Positions 54,369 through 63,713 of a stretch of 64,000 nucleotides of DNA are shown piece after piece. The notes under the pieces are model-generated. The model made no database searches and was not told where the DNA came from. It worked only from the letters and a program-made list of their open reading frames with translations. The translations under genes and the position numbers were made by a program. Origin of the DNA: Roseibium album (GTDB lineage: Bacteria; Pseudomonadota; Alphaproteobacteria; Rhizobiales; Stappiaceae). The stretch covers positions 1-64,000 of the forward strand of contig CXTY01000035.1 of NCBI GenBank assembly GCA_001404055.1, written 5' to 3'. Within the stretch, counting starts at the first letter, position 1. The number at the start of each line of letters is the position of its first letter.

Positions 54369-56018
54369 ATGGCGCGCCAGTTCATCTATCACATGCACGG
54401 CCTTTCCAAGGCCTATAACGACAAGAAAGTTCTCGACAACATTCACCTGTCTTTCTACCCGGACGCCAAGATCGGTATCCTGGGTCCGAACGGGGCCGGT
54501 AAGTCGACGCTTCTGAAGATCATGGCCGGTCTCGACAAGGAATACACCGGTGATGCCTGGGCTGCCGAGGGCGCGAAGATCGGTTATCTGTCGCAGGAAC
54601 CGCAGCTCGACGATTCCAAGACGGTGATGGAAAACGTCATGGATGGCGTTGCCCACAAGCAGGCGAAGATTGATCGCTACAACGAACTGATGATGAACTA
54701 CTCGGACGAGACTGCGGACGAGGCAGCATCGCTCCAGGATGAGATCGACGCGCAGGACCTGTGGAACCTGGAAAGCCAGGTTGAAATGGCAATGGAAGCG
54801 CTACGCTGCCCGCCGTCAGACAGCGCCGTTGACAATCTCTCTGGTGGTGAACGACGCCGGGTGGCGCTCTGCCAGCTGTTGTTGTCCGAACCGGATCTGC
54901 TGTTGCTGGATGAACCGACCAACCACCTGGACGCGGAAACCGTTCACTGGCTGGAACGACACCTGCGTGAGTTCAAGGGTTCCGTTCTGATCATTACCCA
55001 TGATCGCTACTTCCTCGACAACGTTACCGGCTGGATTCTGGAGCTCGACCGCGGGCAGGGCATCCCCTACGAAGGCAACTACTCGGTCTATCTTGAGAAG
55101 AAGACCAAGCGCATGACGCAAGAAGGCCGCGAGAACATGGCCCGCTCCAAAGCGATCTCCCGAGAGCGCGAGTGGATGGGCATGAGCCCGAAAGGCCGCC
55201 AAACCAAATCGAAAGCGCGTATCAAGGCCTATGGCGACCTGCTGGAGATGCAGGAGGAGCGTCAGCCTTCCATAGAGCAGATCCTTATTCCGGTGGGCGA
55301 GCGTCTTGGTGCAAACGTCATTGAAGTCGACGGTGTTTCCAAGGGTTTTGAAGATCGCCTGTTGATTGATGATCTGTCGTTCAAGCTGCCCCGCGGTGGC
55401 ATCGTCGGTGTGATCGGCCCGAATGGCGCCGGCAAGACTACGCTCTTCAAGATGCTGACCGGCCAGGACAAGCCTGACGACGGAAAAGTCGTTATCGGCG
55501 ACAGCGTGCATCTTGGATATGTCGACCAGTCTCGCGATGCGCTCAACCCGAGCAACACAGTCTGGGAAGAGATTTCCGGCGGCGCTGAGGTAATTTACCT
55601 TGACGACAAGGAAATCAACTCGCGCGCCTACTGCTCGTCCTTCAACTTCAAGGGCGCCGCTCAACAGGCGAAGGTTGGCGACCTTTCAGGTGGTCAGCGT
55701 AACCGGGTGCATCTTGCCAAGGTGCTGAAAAAGGGCGCTAACGTCCTCCTGCTCGATGAGCCAACCAACGATCTCGACACCGAGACTTTGGCGGCGCTTG
55801 AAGATGCATTGGAAAACTATGCAGGCTGCGCCGTGGTCATCTCGCATGATCGTATGTTCCTTGATCGCCTTGCTACACACATGCTCGCTTTTGAAGGCGA
55901 TAGCCATGTCGAATGGTTCGAAGGCAATTTCGAAGACTATGAAAAAGACAAGGTTCGTCGTCTCGGTGCGCATGCTGCCGATCCACGCAGGATCAAGTAC
56001 AAGCCGTTAACGCGCTGA
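54369..56018 (+). CDS. ettA: energy-dependent translational throttle ABC-F protein
   Basis: A 549-residue cytoplasmic ATPase with two ABC domains separated by the P-site tRNA-interaction motif linker, binding the ribosomal E site to control initiation according to energy state. Walker A GPNGAGKST occurs twice, the signatures are LSGGERRR and LSGGQRNR, and Walker B is LLLLDEPTNHLD and LLLDEPTNDLD. Length matches EttA. The ATG at 54369 is preferred to an upstream in-frame start at 54351. A strong terminator follows. Confidence 0.96.
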   Translation: MARQFIYHMHGLSKAYNDKKVLDNIHLSFYPDAKIGILGPNGAGKSTLLKIMAGLDKEYTGDAWAAEGAKIGYLSQEPQLDDSKTVMENVMDGVAHKQAKIDRYNELMMNYSDETADEAASLQDEIDAQDLWNLESQVEMAMEALRCPPSDSAVDNLSGGERRRVALCQLLLSEPDLLLLDEPTNHLDAETVHWLERHLREFKGSVLIITHDRYFLDNVTGWILELDRGQGIPYEGNYSVYLEKKTKRMTQEGRENMARSKAISREREWMGMSPKGRQTKSKARIKAYGDLLEMQEERQPSIEQILIPVGERLGANVIEVDGVSKGFEDRLLIDDLSFKLPRGGIVGVIGPNGAGKTTLFKMLTGQDKPDDGKVVIGDSVHLGYVDQSRDALNPSNTVWEEISGGAEVIYLDDKEINSRAYCSSFNFKGAAQQAKVGDLSGGQRNRVHLAKVLKKGANVLLLDEPTNDLDTETLAALEDALENYAGCAVVISHDRMFLDRLATHMLAFEGDSHVEWFEGNFEDYEKDKVRRLGAHAADPRRIKYKPLTR

Positions 56019-56044
56019 TTAGCGCCAGTTGAACAAGAAGTTAC

Positions 56045-56072
56045 AAAAACGGCGGGCTTTGCCCGCCGTTTT
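56045..56072. terminator. bidirectional rho-independent terminator
   Basis: AAAACGGCGGGC-TTT-GCCCGCCGTTTT is a perfect stem with A and T tracts on both sides. It ends ettA and probably also the convergent membrane protein gene. Confidence 0.93.
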
Positions 56073-56125
56073 CATTTTGAATGACTGCTATCATAGCAGC
56101 GGGCAAAATTGAGGCGAACCCGCCC

Positions 56126-56878
56126 CTATGCAGATTCTTCCAATACTTCCGAAATTTCAGTGCTTTGTTCTTCTTGGCGCAATTTTGCAAGCGATGCCAA
56201 GTGCAAGAGAATTGCAATTGGCACTGCAAAAGTTGGAATGAGCGCAAGCGGGTAGGCGGAAATCAAGGCGTTGGGCATGTCAAAGGCTGCGAGCTGCAGT
56301 GGCGTCGGTGACGTGATGGTGCCAAGGAAAACAGCGAGCACCAGATCGGCAATTCCGAAGGAATTCCAGAAACGGATCGCTAACCGATTTCCGGTTTGAA
56401 AGATTCCAACTCCAACCGCGAGCAAGACGGCACCAACACCGGTCAGAATATCTCCGATCCCTGCTGGCAGTGCAAACAGGCCAGGGATCAAGCCCTGACC
56501 CCACAAGATCAAGAACACAAAACCGAATGCGCGATAGGCCTGAATGCCGATCAGATGGCTCTGCGGTATCGCTTGAAGGAGAAGCCTTGCTGTTGCAGAG
56601 CGCCTATAGACAAGGACACCGAGCACAATGGGAACGGAAATTGCGATACCGATGATCGGCACCCTGGAAAACAGCTGCGTGGAATAAATACCTGTAGACG
56701 ATAGCCAAGCGGTCAGGACCAGCCAGACAACCAGCGCGCCGGTCAGGAACAACATGTTCTTGGTCACTGTGTTGGCGGGTAAATTAGTTTTCTTGAAACC
56801 CGAATAGGCGACCAGCGGCAAGGCAACCACCAACAGGACCGCTGATGCAAGGATCAATAGTTCGAAACCGAAAGACAT
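56126..56878 (-). CDS. polytopic membrane protein, unknown
   Basis: A 250-residue protein with about seven hydrophobic helices and no recognised catalytic motif. The ATG at 56878 follows AAAGGAGAG. It faces away from an HxlR-type regulator, and the direct repeats in the 96-base region between suggest that HxlR controls it. Its role is unknown. Confidence 0.8.
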   Translation of the reverse strand: MSFGFELLILASAVLLVVALPLVAYSGFKKTNLPANTVTKNMLFLTGALVVWLVLTAWLSSTGIYSTQLFSRVPIIGIAISVPIVLGVLVYRRSATARLLLQAIPQSHLIGIQAYRAFGFVFLILWGQGLIPGLFALPAGIGDILTGVGAVLLAVGVGIFQTGNRLAIRFWNSFGIADLVLAVFLGTITSPTPLQLAAFDMPNALISAYPLALIPTFAVPIAILLHLASLAKLRQEEQSTEISEVLEESA

Positions 56879-56895
56879 GCTCTCTCCTTTGTGAG

Positions 56896-56923
56896 TAGTG
56901 ACTATATTTAATATAGTGACTAT
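56896..56923. promoter_or_regulatory. direct-repeat operator candidate for HxlR
   Basis: TAGTGACTAT occurs at 56896-56905 and 56914-56923, spaced 18 bases apart, each nearly palindromic. It sits between the divergent membrane protein and HxlR genes, the usual place for an autoregulatory HxlR operator. Confidence 0.55.
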
Positions 56924-56974
56924 CTTTTTGGTTGTGGCTATACAAAACATCGTGAGTGAATGGAGGCCGCTGTA

Positions 56975-57313
56975 ATGCGCAAAACAGGTTATGGGCAAAC
57001 GGGCTGTCCCGTTGTCCGCACCTTGAATGTTATTGGTGAGCGCTGGACCGTGCTTATGCTGCGCGACCTGCTGCTGAAAGGCGCGATGAAGTACCAGGAT
57101 TTTCAAGAGTCTCTGGAAAGTATCAGCCCGAATACATTGTCTGCGCGGCTGAAATTTCTGACCGAACAAGGCATAGTCGAACGCCGTGTATATGAAGATC
57201 ATCCTATACGGGTCGAATATGTTTTGACCCGACACGGTCGTTCACTTGGTCCCATCCTGGCAGCAATGCGGGACTGGGGTAACACTCACACAAGTCAACC
57301 AGAATCGGAGTGA
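56975..57313 (+). CDS. HxlR-family transcriptional regulator
   Basis: A 112-residue winged-helix protein with the family's N-terminal Cys in TGCPVVRTLNVIGERWT and the recognition region LESISPNTLSARLKFL. HxlR-type proteins with this Cys can sense aldehydes or redox signals. The ATG at 56975 has GGAGG upstream; a further ATG at 56960 is in frame. It probably controls the divergent membrane protein gene and itself. Confidence 0.92.
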   Translation: MRKTGYGQTGCPVVRTLNVIGERWTVLMLRDLLLKGAMKYQDFQESLESISPNTLSARLKFLTEQGIVERRVYEDHPIRVEYVLTRHGRSLGPILAAMRDWGNTHTSQPESE

Positions 57314-57364
57314 GCGGTTCGAATCCTAGTGCAACTTCTGCGTGGATCTGATTTTAGTTCTCTT

Positions 57365-59446
57365 ATGTTTCAGCTTGTAACGTCTTCTTTCAATCGCTTC
57401 TTGAATTACGATCCCGGCGCGCTCCGGCTGGTTCGTGGCATCGATTTGATGCTGACTGTGGTTTGCGCAGCAGTGATTGCACATTACCTGGTGCTGTTAC
57501 AGCCAGGTGTGTCAGCGTTCAAAATGTCCATACTTGCGGCAGCAGCAGCTGCTCACTGCCTTCTCTTTACACCGGTTTCAACTCGTCGTCTGGAAGCTGC
57601 AAATATCCTGCGGCTTGGCCTGATCATTGTGATGCTTTTCAGCTTCGGAGCGGTTGTTGCCAAATTCGCAGGCTCTTCACCATCTTCCACTTTGCAAGTC
57701 ATATGGGTGGCGATCATCACATTTGGTTTTCTCCTGGATGGGCTCAGCCCATTCTGGGAGCGGGCAGGGCGCATGATTGCCATATGCTGGCTGTTTGTGA
57801 TCATGACGAGCGAGCCGCAGGTGCCCGGCCTTTGGCTGCCAGCAATGGGAGCTATTGGCATGGTAATCGCCTTTGCCATTCGCATAGGACTGTGGCGTCC
57901 GTCGCAGGAACGGACTTTCCTGAGAGTTGAAAACGCCACTCGGCGCGCAATGGCAGATTATCTTCAGGCAAGTGTGGGCAATACTTCCTTTGCAGCCGGT
58001 GACGCTGACAAGGCCTTGTCCAAGCTTGTCGACTTGCGCAAGGAGCTGAGGCTTTGCGCTGAACTCCTCAATCCGGACGGTTCTGTTCATGGATTGTCGC
58101 CGGAGGCTGCAACCATGATGCAGCTGGCGCTTGAGGTTGTCCGCGACGCCTTGTCTGAGGTGTCGACCGAGGCACGAACCAGGCTTGTTGAAGGAGCGGA
58201 GTTCCGCAATACGGTTCAGCAAGTCGAGGACGGCCTTTTGAACGGACACAGATCTGACGCCAGCAAGCCGGATCTTAGCTGGTCCACCCGGGTAACCGAT
58301 CTGTCTCGAAATGACAGGTTTCACATCATGAGGGCCGCGCAGGCCTTCAAGCGCCTCTGGTTACACTGCGCGGGGAATGAACCACTTCCGGCTTTCGTTG
58401 AAAAAGATGCGGACAAAAGTGCTGCCAAATGGTGGCAGCTTCTGTCATGGCGGCTAGCACTGCAGGCGTGTGTCGCTGCCGGTATTGCTTATGGCGTGGG
58501 CGTGTATTTCGAATTAAACCATGCCTACTGGGTAACGCTCACGGTTATCGTCGTTTTATGCAGCAACCTCGGCACAACCGTACAGAAGACTCTACAGCGC
58601 ACCATTGGAACGGTTGTCGGTGTCTTCGTAGCAATGGGCCTGGGGTTGGTTCTGTCCGGATATCCTCTTGTCGGAGTTGTTATCGCTACACTGGCAATAC
58701 CAGTGACGATTGTGTTTATTGATCGGAATTATGCGATTGCGGCCGGGTTCATAAGTTTCATGGTTGTGATCGGCCTGCATGCGCTGGCAGGACTACCTGT
58801 TTCCGAACTCTGGTCACGTCTCTATGACACCGTGATAGGGGGAGGTGTTGGTCTTTCGGTTGCATGGATCCTGTTTCCGACACGAACGGACAAAAGGCTC
58901 TCCGGACTCACAAAAGCTTATCTGAACTCCTGCGAAGATTACCTCAAGGCGGCAGCGAGACCTGAGGTGGAAGACAAGCGTACATACGCGGACCTGCGGC
59001 GCAGGGCAGGCCGGCTGGTCGCAACTGCCAAGGTCTACCGGATGGAACGTGCCTTGTGGTCTTCCTTCTCTGGTAGTTCGGACGGTCTGGATGTTCTCGT
59101 GAGCGTGCTGGCGGACTATATTGTTCTCTACCGTCAGGCACGGGCATCTGTACTGACAAGCAAGAGAATTCAAGCTGCAAAGCCTCAAATCTCACCTGTC
59201 GTCGCCAAAATGGATGAGCGGGTCCTGAGCGAATTCGAGGCTGTTCTGCAAGGAAAAAAAGGGCAGCCAGTTCCAGGTCTTGCCGATGAATGGCTGGCCG
59301 CATTGCCAGCACCGGCAGCGAATGAACCTGACCTGATGGCTGACTGGGTCGCCATGCTTTACTACGCGCGCAAAGTCATTCGTTGTCTCGATGGTTTCAG
59401 ACAGGACGCAACATGGCTTGGAGCATTCGAACCGGAGCTCAGCTAA
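57365..59446 (+). CDS. FUSC-family transporter (aromatic acid exporter-like)
   Basis: A 693-residue inner-membrane protein with two blocks of membrane helices (residues 20-160 and 360-510) separated and followed by soluble helical domains, the layout of FUSC/AaeB exporters. YWVTLTVIVVLCSNLG and WSRLYDTVIGGGVGLSVAW fit the family core. The start is uncertain: ATG 57365 gives a typical N-terminus, and a GTG at 57329 is in frame. It follows hxlR by about 50 bases and may be co-transcribed. A periplasmic adaptor protein is not encoded nearby. Confidence 0.85.
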   Translation: MFQLVTSSFNRFLNYDPGALRLVRGIDLMLTVVCAAVIAHYLVLLQPGVSAFKMSILAAAAAAHCLLFTPVSTRRLEAANILRLGLIIVMLFSFGAVVAKFAGSSPSSTLQVIWVAIITFGFLLDGLSPFWERAGRMIAICWLFVIMTSEPQVPGLWLPAMGAIGMVIAFAIRIGLWRPSQERTFLRVENATRRAMADYLQASVGNTSFAAGDADKALSKLVDLRKELRLCAELLNPDGSVHGLSPEAATMMQLALEVVRDALSEVSTEARTRLVEGAEFRNTVQQVEDGLLNGHRSDASKPDLSWSTRVTDLSRNDRFHIMRAAQAFKRLWLHCAGNEPLPAFVEKDADKSAAKWWQLLSWRLALQACVAAGIAYGVGVYFELNHAYWVTLTVIVVLCSNLGTTVQKTLQRTIGTVVGVFVAMGLGLVLSGYPLVGVVIATLAIPVTIVFIDRNYAIAAGFISFMVVIGLHALAGLPVSELWSRLYDTVIGGGVGLSVAWILFPTRTDKRLSGLTKAYLNSCEDYLKAAARPEVEDKRTYADLRRRAGRLVATAKVYRMERALWSSFSGSSDGLDVLVSVLADYIVLYRQARASVLTSKRIQAAKPQISPVVAKMDERVLSEFEAVLQGKKGQPVPGLADEWLAALPAPAANEPDLMADWVAMLYYARKVIRCLDGFRQDATWLGAFEPELS

Positions 59447-59631
59447 CCCCTCGGCGAGCGTCTTACAGGGATTTAATTTCCACGCCTTGATCAGGCTGCA
59501 TTTAAGGTCAAACTTCCATTCAACCCAAGATGCAGAGTGTGTTCTGCGTCACAATCGGAAACGTATGCGTGTGTATGGTTGGCACATCAGCAACCGGGCA
59601 CCCCGCTTGGCCCGGTAGGAGGTATTCGATA

Positions 59632-60432
59632 ATGACCTGTATGAAATTAACCCGTGGAATAATGATTGGCGCCGGGCTGTTGACCGGCCTGGCCGCTGTT
59701 GGCGCGAATGCGCAAGACGCGCAGCCCGTAAATGCGGATCCAACGCCGCCGCCGACATATGATTTTGTCCAGCAGGCAGGCGAGATGTCCTACGACGGTA
59801 AAACGCTTACTCTTTCAGGTGCCAACACCGGTGTCCTGTACTTCAGTGACCGCCCCTACAGGGTTGGTGGTCAGATCTCGAATGAAGATTTTACCGGCTT
59901 TTGGGAGACCCAGGACGGTTTCAAAGGCAACCCGCCCAACGCGGTTGTCAGCATCCTGAGCCAGACTGACAAGGCACCGGCACTTGTCGAACTGACATCT
60001 GCCAAAGTCGACGGATCTTCCGTTGTCTATGGCGTTCAGGTCCTGCGGGGAGACTTGCCGGAAAGTGCCAAGGGTGTTGCACTTTTCATTGATCGCAGCT
60101 CCAGGCCACGACATCACGGAAGAGCCGCAGCGACGGCGCCAGGTTCTGTCGGTTTTGAGCCATACGGACCCTATTGCTATCACTCCCCACAGGATCCGCG
60201 CTGCCGGGCCTGGCATCACCCGGTTCATCCTTATTACCCGCCATATCCGCCCTATGGACCCTATTATCATCCTGGGGCTGCCTATGCCGCAGGGGTCGCC
60301 ACAGGAGCTGCAATCGCGAATGCCAACAAGCCGGTCTATTACTATTACCCGATCCCAACCGGACCGTTGCCGCCCAATTGCTGGATCAACTCGCAGCATA
60401 CCCAGATGGTCTGCACCATCAAGCTACAGTAG
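59632..60432 (+). CDS. exported Pro/Tyr/His-rich hypothetical protein
   Basis: A 266-residue secreted protein. It has a signal peptide (MKLTRGIMIGAGLLTGLA, cleavage after ANAQ), a beta-rich domain of about 130 residues (YDGKTLTLSGANTGVLYFSD), and a low-complexity C-terminal part rich in Pro, Tyr and His (HPYYPPYPPYGPYYHPGAA). A small Cys-containing end follows (NCWINSQHTQMVC). The ATG at 59632 follows AGGAGG, and an ATG at 59641 is possible. Similar low-complexity envelope proteins occur in Rhizobiales, but I do not know the function. Confidence 0.78.
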   Translation: MTCMKLTRGIMIGAGLLTGLAAVGANAQDAQPVNADPTPPPTYDFVQQAGEMSYDGKTLTLSGANTGVLYFSDRPYRVGGQISNEDFTGFWETQDGFKGNPPNAVVSILSQTDKAPALVELTSAKVDGSSVVYGVQVLRGDLPESAKGVALFIDRSSRPRHHGRAAATAPGSVGFEPYGPYCYHSPQDPRCRAWHHPVHPYYPPYPPYGPYYHPGAAYAAGVATGAAIANANKPVYYYYPIPTGPLPPNCWINSQHTQMVCTIKLQ

Positions 60433-60451
60433 ACTTTCCAATATGGTTCCC

Positions 60452-60479
60452 AGGCCCCGCAAACTTGTGGGGCCTTTTT
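60452..60479 (+). terminator. rho-independent terminator
   Basis: AGGCCCC-GCAA/TTG-TGGGGCCT forms a long stem followed by five T, 20 bases after the stop of the Pro/Tyr/His-rich protein gene. Confidence 0.9.
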
Positions 60480-60583
60480 GCAGGGCGACCCGCAGCACGA
60501 TTAATGGAGGATAATGCGCAGTTACTGCGTTGCTTGGCATATTTCTCAATTGGAAAACGCACGGTTCTCTGTTTCTCTCTTAG

Positions 60584-60608
60584 TACCAATCGACAATTGG
60601 TATTGTCG
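60584..60608 (+). promoter_or_regulatory. overlapping inverted repeats upstream of the solute-binding gene
   Basis: TACCAAT-CGACA-ATTGGTA (60584-60602) and CGACAAT-TGGT-ATTGTCG (60591-60608) share the middle sequence, so only one dyad can form at a time. This layout fits an operator with two half-site registers or a switching RNA hairpin. It lies 36 bases before the start at 60644. Confidence 0.5.
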
Positions 60609-60643
60609 GTTTGCAAGCCGTGCTGGACGAGAGAGAAAATACC

Positions 60644-61513
60644 ATGCGCAGCGTGTTCTTAGGGCTGGTCTTGCTTCTTCAACTGTTGTTGCCAAGAGAC
60701 GTGTCGGCAGAAGACAAGACCAAGGTTCAACTAGGCCTGTTGGGCGCAGGGCCAGAGGTCTTTGCCTATGAGATCTCTGTGTTGAAACTCGCCCTTGCCC
60801 ACAGCGGCCAGGATGTTGAACTTGAAATAGTACCGCTCTCCATGCCGCAGGAGCGTGCCTTTCTAGAACTTGAAACCGGCCGGGCGCCGTTCAACATCTT
60901 CTTCAGCGGGTTTTCAAGTGAGCGGGAATCGCGTTTCCGCCAGATAGACATCCCCTTGTCGCGGGGGCTCCTGGGTCATCGGATCTTCATCACGAACGAA
61001 AATTCCCTGGAAGAGTTGGCTGAAATAAGGTCACTCGAGGCGTTGATCGATCAGGCTGTAGTAGGATCAGGCATCGGCTGGCCGGATACAGATATCTTCG
61101 AGGCAGCCGGTTTCGCCGTGCAAAAGGAAACTTACGAAAATCTATGGCGGATGTTGTCCAAGGGACGCATCAATGCATTCAACAGAGGCATTCACGAGGC
61201 CTATGTTGAAATCGGTATTCGGAAACCACAACACGAAAACCTGGAAGTCGATCCGCATGTGATGGTGCGCTACCGCTTCGACTATCTTTTCTATGTCCGC
61301 AAACAAGACAAGGCACTTGGCGACCTGCTCGAGACAGGACTTCGAAGGGCGTACGAAAGCGGCGCTTTCATGGAGAATTTCAATTCACACCCGGCTATTC
61401 GTGCGGTGATTGAAGATGCCAATCCGAAGGACCGGCTGACTTTTGAAATCGACAATCCGCTCATGACCGACCGTCAGCGTGCGATTCCGGATCGGTACTG
61501 GCACGCGTTTTGA
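60644..61513 (+). CDS. periplasmic solute-binding-like protein
   Basis: A 289-residue exported protein with the bilobal type II solute-binding fold (VQLGLLGAGPEVFAYEISVL, then VVGSGIGWPDTDIFEAAGF). Its signal peptide is MRSVFLGLVLLLQLLL. It resembles SBP_bac_3-type ligand binders, but no permease or ATPase genes are near. The ATG at 60644 is chosen because the frame before it adds non-hydrophobic residues. It converges with another such gene at 61547 and may act in signalling rather than transport. Confidence 0.8.
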   Translation: MRSVFLGLVLLLQLLLPRDVSAEDKTKVQLGLLGAGPEVFAYEISVLKLALAHSGQDVELEIVPLSMPQERAFLELETGRAPFNIFFSGFSSERESRFRQIDIPLSRGLLGHRIFITNENSLEELAEIRSLEALIDQAVVGSGIGWPDTDIFEAAGFAVQKETYENLWRMLSKGRINAFNRGIHEAYVEIGIRKPQHENLEVDPHVMVRYRFDYLFYVRKQDKALGDLLETGLRRAYESGAFMENFNSHPAIRAVIEDANPKDRLTFEIDNPLMTDRQRAIPDRYWHAF

Positions 61514-61546
61514 AAACAATCATTCAATTCTGATTTCTGGGAAGGA

Positions 61547-62338
61547 TCAGTTGTTAGTGAAGGACGCGATGATCCTGTTGATCGTGCCATCGGTTTTCAT
61601 TGTTCTCAAAGTTGCATCGAAATCCCTGATGAAGGTATCTGCTTCTGGGCCGGTCCATTTATCAGAATAACCGATATAGGCGGGTTCGATTGAAGCTGTG
61701 CCAACAATGTCCACGTTGGTATAGTTTTTCCGGTGGATCAGCATTTCGGTTGCTAGCCTTTCAACAACGTAGCAGTCGATGCGTCCAAGAACGAGTTTGC
61801 TCAGATTTTGTTCAGTGGTCTGGGCTTCCTCAAGTTTGATGTCGCCCTTTTCCACCATTTCGAAAAACCGAGATCCGGGTGCCCGGTATCCGGCAACGTT
61901 CCCGAACAGCAGCCCCTTGTAGTCGTCCGGGTAGGTCCATTCTTTTCTTGCGACCCCACTGCGGCAGAACACGCTGACTTCCTCGTCATACAGAGAAACG
62001 GACCAATGTCGTATCCAGGGTCGGTCTTCCGGCTTGTAGTAACTTCCCACAAGACCCTGCGCGTGGCCATTCTCGACAAGAACGGTTGCACGTGTCCAGG
62101 GAACAGCCTCAAGCACGAGTTCATCTGCTTCAAGGCGCTTTTGGGCCTCTTTGATTATGACAGCGTAAATTCCTTCGGGGCGACCGTCTGTCTGGGACAT
62201 GTATGGGGGATAGGAATTGTCCTGTACGAGAATGATTTCAGAGGCAGCCGGACCGAAAAGCTGCAACCAGAACAACAAAACTGGAAAAGTCCATATTGAA
62301 AGTCTCGCGGTCGCGCATTTCGCCCATTTACGCCCCAT
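61547..62338 (-). CDS. SBP_bac_3-family solute-binding protein
   Basis: A 263-residue exported amino-acid-binding-type protein. The signal sequence (LSIWTFPVLLFWLQLFG) is followed by IILVQDNSYPPYMSQTDGRP, the standard start of the family, and the central RIDCYVVERLATE. An ATG at 62338 is used; a GTG at 62347 is in frame. It is an orphan without transporter genes and converges with the similar protein at 60644, whose stop is 33 bases away. Confidence 0.88.
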   Translation of the reverse strand: MGRKWAKCATARLSIWTFPVLLFWLQLFGPAASEIILVQDNSYPPYMSQTDGRPEGIYAVIIKEAQKRLEADELVLEAVPWTRATVLVENGHAQGLVGSYYKPEDRPWIRHWSVSLYDEEVSVFCRSGVARKEWTYPDDYKGLLFGNVAGYRAPGSRFFEMVEKGDIKLEEAQTTEQNLSKLVLGRIDCYVVERLATEMLIHRKNYTNVDIVGTASIEPAYIGYSDKWTGPEADTFIRDFDATLRTMKTDGTINRIIASFTNN

Positions 62339-62596
62339 CTTTCCCACCCGCTCCTATTCGCCTTTTCGAAGTACTAACCGGAAGCAAACCGCCTCGGAAA
62401 GGAAACCGCAAGTGAGCAAAAGTGACACGCGTTTTCTTTACGAGGACGAATTTACCGGCGTTCCGTCGATGATATTCCGATTAACAAGTGCCGTTCGATT
62501 GATCGCGAAAACCGATGACAGCCATCAATGAGATTTGTTGGTGCCGATCGAACTATCTGAATAAGATCGCGCTGATCAGCGACAGGAGATCTTCAA

Positions 62597-63211
62597 ATGA
62601 ACCAGACCACGCTAATTCCCGGCGATCTTGAAATTGCACCGAAGTTCAAGGTTGAAGGCGTGGTGGACGGCGTCTTTCAAACAACTTCGCCCGAGGATTT
62701 CCAAACTGTGCCTGTTGAGGCACTGAAACTGACATTTGAAGGTGTACCCGGCGGTCGGCATGCCGGGTTTACCCGCAAGTCTGGTGGCCGTGAACCTTGG
62801 TATGCTCGCGGGACGGAAATGTGTAACGAACGTCAGATTTCACTTTTGTCGGTCGAAGAACTTGGCCTGATTGCGGAAAAAATGGAGCTCGCCAAGCTAA
62901 GTTCCGAATGGATTGGCGGCAATATCACCTTTTCGGGGATCCCGAATTTCTCGCAGGTACCGCCGCGCACCCGGCTGGTGTTTGAGGGTGGCGCGGTCAT
63001 TCGCGTGGACGGTGACAATGCGCCATGCCGTGTCGCAGGCAATGCGATTGCGGCGAACAACCCTGGCCGCGAAGGGTTAGACCTTCTGTTTCCCCAAAAG
63101 GCAAGACGTCTGCGTGGTCTGGTCGGTTATGTTGAAATTCCCGGAACGATCAAGGCTGGCGAGAAGGTTACAGCACAAATTCCGGAGCAATGGATTTACC
63201 CACGTGGTTGA
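62597..63211 (+). CDS. MOSC-domain protein
   Basis: A 204-residue protein with the MOSC beta-barrel (molybdenum cofactor sulfurase C-terminal-like). The core segment GGRHAGFTRKSGGREPWY, the Cys in DNAPCRVAG expected to bind the cofactor sulfur, and GLDLLFPQKARRLRGLVGYVEI-type ending fit the family. It may deliver or hold sulfur at a Mo-cofactor site. It is followed 48 bases later by a RidA gene in the same direction. Confidence 0.9.
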   Translation: MNQTTLIPGDLEIAPKFKVEGVVDGVFQTTSPEDFQTVPVEALKLTFEGVPGGRHAGFTRKSGGREPWYARGTEMCNERQISLLSVEELGLIAEKMELAKLSSEWIGGNITFSGIPNFSQVPPRTRLVFEGGAVIRVDGDNAPCRVAGNAIAANNPGREGLDLLFPQKARRLRGLVGYVEIPGTIKAGEKVTAQIPEQWIYPRG

Positions 63212-63259
63212 GCAGCTACTCTGACTGGTGAATCACGCCACGTACCCAAGGAGAACTCC

Positions 63260-63652
63260 ATGCTGCCCATCCATCACATGATTGACCAGGCACCTGATCC
63301 GGTCGCTCCCTTTTCTCATGCGGTCGAGACAGATGGCTGGGTATTTGTCACAGGGCAAATGCCGACGGATCCCGATACACCGGATGCACCCCTGCCTGAA
63401 GGTGTCGCAGCACAGACTGTGCGCGTGATGGAAAACCTGAAACTTGTGTTGGGTGGACTGGAGCTTGGCTTGGAAAACGTCACGTTTATCAGGGTCTATC
63501 TCACCGAATTCAAACGTGACTACCAGGCAATGAATGACACCTATCGTTCGTTTTTTCCTGCCGGAAAATTGCCGGGACGGACTTGCATCGGTGTCACCGG
63601 CCTGGCTGTTGACGCGCTCGTTGAGATTGATCTTATCGCTCGGCGACCCTGA
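63260..63652 (+). CDS. RidA/YjgF-family enamine/imine deaminase
   Basis: A 130-residue protein of the RidA fold, which removes reactive enamine or imine intermediates. The conserved core includes GWVFVTGQMPTDP, VMENLKLVLGGLEL and the Arg in PGRTCIGV that recognises the carboxylate of the substrate. It lies just after the MOSC gene, and the start ATG at 63260 follows AAGGAGAAC. Confidence 0.93.
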   Translation: MLPIHHMIDQAPDPVAPFSHAVETDGWVFVTGQMPTDPDTPDAPLPEGVAAQTVRVMENLKLVLGGLELGLENVTFIRVYLTEFKRDYQAMNDTYRSFFPAGKLPGRTCIGVTGLAVDALVEIDLIARRP

Positions 63653-63713
63653 TCACATCGATGCAAGGCTCACAATTCGATCCATCGCACTTGTGTTGAC
63701 CAAACGCGTTACA

